From positions 3,182,501 through 3,246,500 of the forward strand of contig NZ_JAPJZK010000001.1 in the NCBI RefSeq assembly GCF_026309355.1: a stretch of 64,000 nt of DNA. Direction: 5' to 3'. The stretch's first letter is position 1. Every line of letters begins with the position of its first letter. This DNA comes from Spartinivicinus marinus (GTDB lineage: Bacteria; Pseudomonadota; Gammaproteobacteria; Pseudomonadales; Zooshikellaceae). The translations under genes and the position numbers were made by a program. The notes under the pieces were generated by a model. That model was not told the DNA's origin. It did no database searches and saw only the letters and a program-made list of their open reading frames with translations. Below, piece after piece: positions 56,516 to 64,000 of this stretch.

Positions 56516-58030
56516 ATGACCGCAAGGATATCTCGCTCAAATCACTCTGACCAGTGTTTAATTGCTGCAATTGATCTTGGTTCAAATAGCTTCCACATGA
56601 TTGTGGCTCGTTTGGACCAAGGAGAAATAAGACCGTTGGAACGACTGGGGGAAAAAGTCCAGTTGGCTGCGGGGCTTGACGATGATGACTATTTAAGTGA
56701 AGAAGCCCAGCAGCGCGGCCTTGACTGCTTGAGGCGATTCGCTCAATACACTAAGCACTTAGAGGTGGGTAAGGTGCGAGTGGTAGGCACGAATGCGCTT
56801 AGAGTGGCCCACAATCGTGATGATTTTATTAAACGTGCTCAAGAAATTCTTAGCCACCCTATAGACGTTATCTCTGGTAGGGAAGAAGCACGTTTAATTT
56901 ATCTTGGTGTCTCTCACACTCAGGCAGATGACTTGGGGCGCCGGTTAGTGGTGGATATTGGCGGAGGAAGTACAGAGTTTATTATTGGTCAGCGCTTTGA
57001 ACCTCAGTTGCTCGAAAGCTTGCATATGGGGTGTGTAGTGTACAGTCAGCAATTTTTTGAGGGTGGCACCATTACCAGCAGACAGTTTCAGGAAGCCTAT
57101 TATGCTGCTCGCCTGGAGCTTTTAAATATAGCCGCTCCTTACAAAGAGGCTGGCTGGGAAGATGTGATTGGCTCATCTGGAACGGTAAAATCTATACAAA
57201 ATGTTTTGCTTGCAAAAGGCTTAACCAGTACGGGTATTACGGCTGAGGGTATGGAGGAGCTGCGTAAGTATATTGTCAGTGTTGGCCATATTGACAAAAT
57301 GATGCTTGAAGGTTTAAAGCCTGAACGTGTCAGTATCTTTCCTGCAGGTCTGGCAATCTTAATGGCAGTGTTTGACGCTTTTAAAATAGATCGAATGAAC
57401 TATTCAGAAGGCGCGCTAAGGGAAGGATTGCTATATGACATGGTAGGCCGATTGCGTCACGAAGATGTTAGAGAGCGTACTATTACCGCTTTAATGAAGC
57501 GCTATCATGTTGATAGGCAGCATGCTCGCCGAGTCGCTCGCCATGCTCTAATGTGTTTTGATTATGTAGCTGATCAGTGGCACTTAGAAAAAGTAGATCG
57601 TGAGTTACTTAACTGGGCGGCACTTATTCATGAAATTGGCTTGGATATCTCGCACACCCAGTTTCATAAGCATGGTGCTTATGTAATCAATCATTCTGAC
57701 TTACTGGGTTTCTCTAAGGATTACCAACAGCAACTAGCTGCTTTGGTACGTGGTCACCGTCGTTCCTTTCCCTTGGATCTACTAGCTGAATTCCCTCCTG
57801 GTTTAGCGACTCGGCTAAAAAAGCTATGTATGTTATTGCGACTGTCAATTGTGTTAAACCATATTCGTTTGGATGAAGTACTGCCTGAATATACTGTCAC
57901 AGCTGGACCTGACTGGCTGAAAGTATCACTAGGCGCTGGCTGGCTTGAGCAGCACCCACTAACAGAAGCTGACTTTGAAGGGGAGAAAAAGTATTTTGCC
58001 AAGGCAGGTTATCAGTTGATAGCGGAGTAG
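56516..58030 (+). CDS. ppx: Exopolyphosphatase
   Basis: 504 residues. Removes terminal phosphates from polyphosphate and may hydrolyse pppGpp. Actin-like ATPase fold: AIDLGSNSFHMIVAR (phosphate loop 1), VVDIGGGSTEFI (phosphate loop 2), SGREEARLIY, and a C-terminal HD-like helical domain (LNWAALIHEIGLDISHTQFHKHGAY). It faces ppk, which makes the polymer. Confidence 0.94.
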   Translation: MTARISRSNHSDQCLIAAIDLGSNSFHMIVARLDQGEIRPLERLGEKVQLAAGLDDDDYLSEEAQQRGLDCLRRFAQYTKHLEVGKVRVVGTNALRVAHNRDDFIKRAQEILSHPIDVISGREEARLIYLGVSHTQADDLGRRLVVDIGGGSTEFIIGQRFEPQLLESLHMGCVVYSQQFFEGGTITSRQFQEAYYAARLELLNIAAPYKEAGWEDVIGSSGTVKSIQNVLLAKGLTSTGITAEGMEELRKYIVSVGHIDKMMLEGLKPERVSIFPAGLAILMAVFDAFKIDRMNYSEGALREGLLYDMVGRLRHEDVRERTITALMKRYHVDRQHARRVARHALMCFDYVADQWHLEKVDRELLNWAALIHEIGLDISHTQFHKHGAYVINHSDLLGFSKDYQQQLAALVRGHRRSFPLDLLAEFPPGLATRLKKLCMLLRLSIVLNHIRLDEVLPEYTVTAGPDWLKVSLGAGWLEQHPLTEADFEGEKKYFAKAGYQLIAE

Positions 58031-58086
58031 TATTTCCTTGCTCAGCCTTCTTCCAAAAAGGTGGAATTAGATATGATACAAACTAG

Positions 58087-58111
58087 CTTCCCCCTTTGAA
58101 AAAGGGGGCTT
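58087..58111. terminator. Hairpin between ppx and ppk
   Basis: Perfect 8-bp stem cccccttt/aaaggggg with three-base loop, between convergent genes; no long U-tract. Confidence 0.5.
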
Positions 58112-58119
58112 AAGCAGCG

Positions 58120-60288
58120 TTAACTTCCTAACTTCTCTAACAACTTCTGTTGGACATTGATGTTGTCTTCCCCTTCACCTGGGGTGTTGAGTGTATAGCT
58201 ACCATCACTTTGTAGTTGCCAGCTCATACAGTTATCTGTCAGATAGATATCCAGCTCGCGCTTAACCCGACTGACCAGTTTGGGGTTCTCGATAGGAAAA
58301 CAGGTTTCGATTCGGTTATCCAGATTGCGCTCCATCCAGTCTGCACTGGCGCAGTAAACCTTGGGCGCATCATCATTTTGAAAATAATATACTCGGGTGT
58401 GTTCTAAAAAGCGGCCAACAATTGAGCGAACCCTTATATTTTCAGATAAGCCTGGAATGCCTGGGCGAAGACAGCAGATACCACGGATGATCAAGTCGAT
58501 CTTAACGCCAACTTGGGAAGCTCGAAACAAAGCCTTCATCACTTTTGTTTCGGTAAGTGCGTTTACCTTAATAATAATATGGGCTGGCTTGCCTTCTTTA
58601 GCATTATGAGCCTCTTTATAGATCAGCTCTACCAAGCTTTTTTTCAGAGTAAAAGGGGCATGCAATAGCTTTTTCAGTTGTACTACTTTTCCCATTCCAG
58701 TGAGTTGCTGAAATATTTTATGTACATCTTCAGTTAGGCTTTTATCACAAGTTAGCAGGCTGTAGTCCGTATAGATTCGAGCATTGCCTGCATGATAATT
58801 ACCTGTACCTAAATGCACATAACGCTGCATTTTTTTCCCTTCTCGCCTCACAATGAGTAGCATCTTGGCGTGAGTTTTATAGCCGACAACCCCATATACA
58901 ATGACAGCACCTGCTTCTTGAAGTCGGCTGGCTAACAGTAGGTTATCTTCTTCATCAAAGCGGGCTCTAATCTCAATAACTACAGTGATTTCTTTGCCGT
59001 TTCTAGCTGCTTCAACTAAAGCATCAACTAGCTCTGAGTTTGAGCCCGTGCGATATAAAGTTTGCTTGATAGCCAGTACTTCTGGGTCTTTAGCGGCTTG
59101 TCGTACCAAATCAACAATAGGGGTAAACGACTCAAAAGGGTGAAGCAATAAAATATCGCTACGCCGAATAGCCTGCATCATATCCGCATTTTTTTTCTGG
59201 ATGATTTTAGGAAACCCAGGACTAAATGGAACGTACAACAAGTCAGGTCGTTCTTTTGCGTTGCATATATCCATTAATCGGGTGAGGTTAACAGGCCCTT
59301 GAATTTCATAAAGCTCATCGCTAGAAAGGCCAAAATGTTCCAGTAAAAAGGTCGACAACTCTTTTGGGCAGTTGGCAGCTATTTCTAAACGTACGGCATC
59401 ACCATAACGTCGAGCTAATAATTCACCTTGTAAAGCGCGGGCCAAGTCTTCCACTTCTTCTGAGTCAACACTTAAGTCGCTATTACGTGTTAATCGAAAC
59501 TGATAGCAGCCAGTGACCGTCATCCCTGGGAATAAGTCTTCAACATGGTGGTGAATGATTGATGATAAAAAGATATAGTTATCGCCACCATTACAAACCT
59601 CATCAGGAATTCTAATCAGTCTGGGTAAAGAGCGTGGTGCTGGGATGATGGCCATTCCTGTTTCTCGGCCAAAGGCATCTTTGCCTTCAAGGGAGACAAT
59701 AAAGTTAAGGATTTTATTCGCCAATCGAGGAAACGGGTGTGCCGGGTCTAAACCAATTGGGCTAATAACAGGCATAATTTGCTGATAGTAATACTCGCTT
59801 ACCCAAGCGGCCTGTTTAGCATTAAGCTGGCTTCGGCGCAAAAAACGAATATTTTCTTCAGCCAGGGCTGGAAGCAAGACATCATTTAAAATTTCGTACT
59901 GACGCTGCACCATTTGGTGGCAGATACGACTGATTTCGTCAAGGGCTTGCTGTGGTTGCAATCCATCAATACTGGACTTTTCTCTAGCAAAGGCGATTTG
60001 CTGTTTTAACCCAGCAACTCTGATTTCAAAAAACTCATCCAGATTACTACTGAAGATTAATAAAAAGCGCAGCCGTTCCAATAGAGGGTAGTTATCATTG
60101 AGTGGCTGCTCCAATACCCTAGCATTAAATTGTAAATGGCTAAGCTCGCGATTAATATAATATTCTGGGTTCGATAAGTCAGTGATTCTCAGTGGTTCTT
60201 CATTATTTAAAGAGTCACTTACTTCAGGAGGGGTTGGTTCCTCTTTAGATTGTAGAGAGTTATTACCTGTGGCAGGGGTTAGGCTCAT
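58120..60288 (-). CDS. ppk: Polyphosphate kinase 1
   Basis: 722 residues. Makes polyphosphate from ATP. N-terminal [14 protein letters not shown] and [16 protein letters not shown]; catalytic phospholipase-D-like half with the two His of the active site, in KTHAKMLL and 19 residues later in [10 protein letters not shown]. Lengthened N-terminus (about 35 residues, acidic) compared with E. coli. Counterpart of the facing ppx. Confidence 0.96.
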   Translation of the reverse strand: MSLTPATGNNSLQSKEEPTPPEVSDSLNNEEPLRITDLSNPEYYINRELSHLQFNARVLEQPLNDNYPLLERLRFLLIFSSNLDEFFEIRVAGLKQQIAFAREKSSIDGLQPQQALDEISRICHQMVQRQYEILNDVLLPALAEENIRFLRRSQLNAKQAAWVSEYYYQQIMPVISPIGLDPAHPFPRLANKILNFIVSLEGKDAFGRETGMAIIPAPRSLPRLIRIPDEVCNGGDNYIFLSSIIHHHVEDLFPGMTVTGCYQFRLTRNSDLSVDSEEVEDLARALQGELLARRYGDAVRLEIAANCPKELSTFLLEHFGLSSDELYEIQGPVNLTRLMDICNAKERPDLLYVPFSPGFPKIIQKKNADMMQAIRRSDILLLHPFESFTPIVDLVRQAAKDPEVLAIKQTLYRTGSNSELVDALVEAARNGKEITVVIEIRARFDEEDNLLLASRLQEAGAVIVYGVVGYKTHAKMLLIVRREGKKMQRYVHLGTGNYHAGNARIYTDYSLLTCDKSLTEDVHKIFQQLTGMGKVVQLKKLLHAPFTLKKSLVELIYKEAHNAKEGKPAHIIIKVNALTETKVMKALFRASQVGVKIDLIIRGICCLRPGIPGLSENIRVRSIVGRFLEHTRVYYFQNDDAPKVYCASADWMERNLDNRIETCFPIENPKLVSRVKRELDIYLTDNCMSWQLQSDGSYTLNTPGEGEDNINVQQKLLEKLGS

Positions 60289-60588
60289 AATAGTCCTTGC
60301 TCATTAGCTGAAACAGTTGCAGCATTTTTCTGAAAGTATTATTGCATTAATATATAAATTATATGGCGGAATTAAGTTTAGTATGTGATACGGGATAAGA
60401 GTGTATTCTTCTTCCGCACTTGATGTGTCTTTTTTATCTAATCAAGGGCGTAAAGGAGAGCTTGGACTGTTATCCCATAGGGGCAAGCCTGTTACGGTAA
60501 GACTTGCGGTAGCTACATTAATTTATCTAAAAGAGCTATTTGGGCTCAATACTTGATGGCCGCATCTAAAAGCAGTTCACTTTGGCCG
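60289..60588. other. Intergenic region, 300 bp
   Basis: Spacer between ppk and hemB on the minus strand. It must contain the ppk promoter and the hemB terminator, but no clean hairpin with U-tract was seen. Confidence 0.35.
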
Positions 60589-61596
<1,008 letters not shown>

Positions 61597-61689
61597 TCAC
61601 CTGATTACTGGAAAACGATTGTGATTATATAAGAATTAAGCATTAGTATATAGGACTGATAAGGTGTTATTGAGCTTGCCGAGGGTAGG

Positions 61690-62070
61690 TTATAGAAAGG
61701 TTTGATGAGTCGTGCAATGTCCTTGTAAAATTGTCGAGCTATCTTCGCCTAGTAATGTTAAATTTTTTACATGATAAGCAAGCCCATTTTCCTTAATAGT
61801 TGTGACATGTGATAAGTGAGTAAGTTTATCATTTAAAATAAAGGTTTTTTGGCGGTTAGCTGTTACCTTTTCAACAGTCGCTTCCCCGTTATCATCCACA
61901 GTAAAAGCACCAGCATGAGTGTCGACATAAAAGAGGGTTTTGTCCCTTAATAAAGGGATAAATTGCTGATTTTCAATAAGTGTTGTAAAGCGACATTCAT
62001 AAAGCATAGAGTCTGCATTACAACTGGAACACACCATGAGAGAGGTTAATGGTAAAGTGAGGAGTTGCAT
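61690..62070 (-). CDS. Small secreted protein, unknown
   Basis: 126 residues. A short hydrophobic N-terminus (LLTLPLTSLMV) that could be a signal peptide, then a small beta-rich region with four Cys in all. No domain recognised. It is likely real because it stays open over 380 bases and has signal-like N-terminal composition, but it has no gene partners. Confidence 0.55.
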   Translation of the reverse strand: MQLLTLPLTSLMVCSSCNADSMLYECRFTTLIENQQFIPLLRDKTLFYVDTHAGAFTVDDNGEATVEKVTANRQKTFILNDKLTHLSHVTTIKENGLAYHVKNLTLLGEDSSTILQGHCTTHQTFL

Positions 62071-62385
62071 TATTAATTCAGCATGGTCATTAGTTAATTA
62101 TTTATAACTATAGTGTGCTTTATTCTCTTTGGGGGTAGAGCTAGCTTCATTTTTCAATATAAAGAAATCGTGATAAAGTAAAAGTTTGACTGAGCGCATT
62201 GTTAACAAAATAACCAATAAATAAAATGGAATTTTTACAGTCGAAGCTTTTGTAGACAAAGTCTTTGTAAACCAAGCGTTGAAAAATCAAAACCTGTGAA
62301 AGGCTTTGGTTTGTAAAATGCGAAAGGCTTTAGTTTGTAAAAATAGTGCCTTTAAAAGCAAGCCTGATGAGATGAGGAGAAGCTA
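62071..62385. other. Intergenic region with 24-bp tandem repeat, 315 bp
   Basis: Two adjacent 24-bp units (62298-62321, 62322-62345; gaaaggctttRgtttgtaaa core) lie shortly before the cytochrome gene, with a third, weaker relative at about 62255-62275. The cytochrome ribosome site is GAGGAG at about 62373. Confidence 0.6.
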
Positions 62386-62697
62386 GTGAAACGAGTGGTT
62401 CTATTAGTCTTAGTTAGTATGTTGTTACCTGGTGTATCTGTTGCTGCAGGAGACCCAGATAAAGGGAAAGCGAAAGCTGGAGTATGCGCTGCTTGCCACG
62501 GAAAAAATGGAGTGGCGATGGTGCCTATTTATCCCAATTTAGCTGGACAAAATCAGGCTTATCTGGAAAGTTCACTTAAAGCCTACCGAGCGAAGCAGCG
62601 TCAAGGAGGGCAAGCGGTTGTTATGCAGGCTCAAGCGGCTAGCTTGTCTGATGAAGATATTGCAAATTTATCGGCATACTACAGCAGTTTACAGTAA
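62386..62697 (+). CDS. Small class I cytochrome c (c553/c5-like)
   Basis: 103 residues, GTG start with GAGGAG upstream. Signal peptide 1-20 (VSVAAG), heme motif CAACH (Cys35, Cys38, His39) and a downstream Met in VVMQAQA as the likely sixth ligand. Periplasmic electron carrier; partner unknown. In many relatives one or two such genes lie near hemB. Confidence 0.88.
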   Translation: MKRVVLLVLVSMLLPGVSVAAGDPDKGKAKAGVCAACHGKNGVAMVPIYPNLAGQNQAYLESSLKAYRAKQRQGGQAVVMQAQAASLSDEDIANLSAYYSSLQ

Positions 62698-62720
62698 GGT
62701 ATAGCTCACTTTAAAAGATT

Positions 62721-62770
62721 CTAGCCTGAATATTTTTTCGTATACTCTTTGCGAATAATTTTTAGGCTAG
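62721..62770. terminator. Bidirectional hairpin made from the dispersed repeat end
   Basis: ctagcctgaatatttttt pairs with aataatttttaggctag. The right arm, with TATACTCTTTGCGAATAATTTTTAGGCT from 62741, is a further copy of the end motif of the dispersed repeat. It lies between convergent genes. Confidence 0.55.
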
Positions 62771-62788
62771 GGGATACAATTTTTAAGC

Positions 62789-64000
62789 TTATAATTCACT
62801 TTTTACTAAATTAAATTGAGCAATTAGTCGTTGTAAACGAGGTCGAGAAATTCCTAAAATTTCGCAAGCGTGCCCTTTATGCCAGTTAGTATAGTTTAGT
62901 ACTTTAGCTACATGCTTTTTTTCCATTTCTTTTAAGCTATATATCGCTTGTTTGTTTTGTTCAGTTGAAGCAACCTTGTTGGTAGTCATATTTGGTTTAG
63001 CTGGTTGTTGGTAAATATTATCAGGTAAGTCAGCAAGAGTAATGATTTCTCCACAGCATAAAGCTGCTGCCTTGGTAAGCGTATTTTCAAGTTCGCGAAT
63101 ATTACCTGGCCAGTCATGTTGATAAAGTTTATCCATTACCCCTACAGCAACTTTATTTACTTGACGACCTAGCATTTTGCTTGCTTTGGATAGTAAAAAA
63201 CTAACTAATTCTGGTAAATCAGACTTACGCTGGCGAAGAGGAGGCAGGTTAATGTTAACAACCTGTAGCCGGTAGTAAAGATCTTTACGAAATTGATTTT
63301 TTTCTATAGCATACTCTAAGTCAACATTAGTTGCGCTGATAATACGTGTATTAATACTAATTGGGTCTTGAGAACCTAAAGGACTTACTTGCTGTTCTTG
63401 TAAAACACGTAACAGTTTTGCTTGAATAATAGGAGACAGTTCACCAATTTCATCAAGAAATAAGGTGCCATTATGGGCTAATTGAAATTTTCCGGTTTGA
63501 TCTGTAACTGCACCAGTAAATGCCCCTTTTTTATAACCAAACAGTTCGGCTTCTAATAAACTATCAACTAATGCAGCGCAGTTTATTGCTATAAAAGGTT
63601 TATTGTGTCGATCACTAGCATGATGAATAGCTTTTGCTACCATTTCTTTCCCTGTACCACTTTCTCCAGTAATCATAACTGTTGTACAAGTGTTAGCAAT
63701 TTTACCAATTGTTTTAAAAATCTCTCGCATAGATGAACTGGAACCAACAATTGTTTGCTGAATAGCGGTTGGAATGACTAAGTTTTTATCAATACAAGAG
63801 TTTTGATAATTAATAGCTTGCTGAATAGCTTTATCTAATTCAAATATATCTATAGGTTTATAAATGTATTCATCTGCCCCTCTTTGCATTGCAACAATAG
63901 TGCTTTTCATGTCATGAAAAGCGGTCATTATTATAATTCGACAGTTAACCCATTTCAGTTTGAAGTCAGGAATTGCTTCTAAACCACTGATGCCAGGCAT
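62789..64000 (-). CDS. Sigma-54-dependent NtrC-type response regulator, truncated by window edge
   Basis: 403 residues visible. C-terminal part of a receiver domain (from the MPGISGLE loop that follows the phospho-Asp; KPI with the conserved Lys), AAA+ domain with Walker A GESGTGKE, sigma-54 contact loop GAFTGA, and FLDEIGE; then a Fis-type helix-turn-helix at the end (HACEILGISRPRLQRLI). The Met at 64000 is internal, so the N-terminal receiver half and start lie outside. Its kinase is not in the window. Confidence 0.92.
   Translation of the reverse strand: MPGISGLEAIPDFKLKWVNCRIIIMTAFHDMKSTIVAMQRGADEYIYKPIDIFELDKAIQQAINYQNSCIDKNLVIPTAIQQTIVGSSSSMREIFKTIGKIANTCTTVMITGESGTGKEMVAKAIHHASDRHNKPFIAINCAALVDSLLEAELFGYKKGAFTGAVTDQTGKFQLAHNGTLFLDEIGELSPIIQAKLLRVLQEQQVSPLGSQDPISINTRIISATNVDLEYAIEKNQFRKDLYYRLQVVNINLPPLRQRKSDLPELVSFLLSKASKMLGRQVNKVAVGVMDKLYQHDWPGNIRELENTLTKAAALCCGEIITLADLPDNIYQQPAKPNMTTNKVASTEQNKQAIYSLKEMEKKHVAKVLNYTNWHKGHACEILGISRPRLQRLIAQFNLVKSEL

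Overview
The window is AT-rich, densely coded DNA from a marine-type gammaproteobacterium. Its housekeeping gene order is that of Pseudomonadales/Oceanospirillales: argH / algZ-algR-hemC-hemD-hemX-hemY; rho-trxA / ppx / ppk / hemB; ubiD-fre; and lptM-lysA-dapF-DUF484-xerC-yigB divergent from cyaY. Low GC, PEP-CTERM-like secreted proteins and scattered intergenic repeats suggest a Zooshikella/Spartinivicinus-like lineage, but that placement is inference and cannot be settled from this sequence.

Layout. 1-8.3 kb: a 5'-open GH20 hexosaminidase, a PEP-CTERM-like protein, a PilZ protein, a Cache-type membrane sensor lacking any cytoplasmic output domain, a PKD lipoprotein with extreme Pro/Asp tracts, and an EEP-family phosphatase/nuclease. 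8.3-14.6 kb: a very large MFS-transporter/histidine-kinase/receiver fusion, an 866-bp gap holding a 12-codon ORF with a perfect Shine-Dalgarno, and a bufferin (BufA-BufB-BufC) copper-handling operon. 15-20.2 kb: conserved cell-wall/recombination genes. 20.2-32.8 kb: a SWIM zinc-finger gene whose 3' end is duplicated on both sides of a decayed hipBA cassette, then a type I restriction-modification operon (hsdM-hsdS-AlbA_2 protein-hsdR-M48 peptidase) ending in a remnant that resembles an Mrr-like nuclease. 33-38.2 kb: the aldehyde reductase ahr, then secreted proteins (three DUF4360-like paralogues, an SdrD-B-like protein, a second PEP-CTERM-like protein). 38.2-48.8 kb: argH, a candidate type III effector with a YopE/ExoS-like RhoGAP domain, the AlgZ/AlgR pair and the heme genes. 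49-51.5 kb: two paralogous solute-binding proteins. 51.5-64 kb: fre-ubiD, rho, trxA, ppx, ppk, hemB, a small secreted protein, a cytochrome c and a right-edge-truncated NtrC-type regulator.

Themes. Tetrapyrrole synthesis is represented by hemB, hemC, hemD, hemX and hemY; polyphosphate turnover by facing ppk and ppx; lysine/peptidoglycan precursors by lysA and dapF. The accessory material is a defence island with decayed pieces, a copper-peptide operon, a secreted-protein cluster and a probable host-interaction effector. The most notable signals are the RhoGAP effector candidate at 39880-41553, the insertion scar around the hipBA remnant, a 157-bp fold-back element at 45729-45885, and a dispersed palindromic intergenic repeat with two long copies and shorter relatives.
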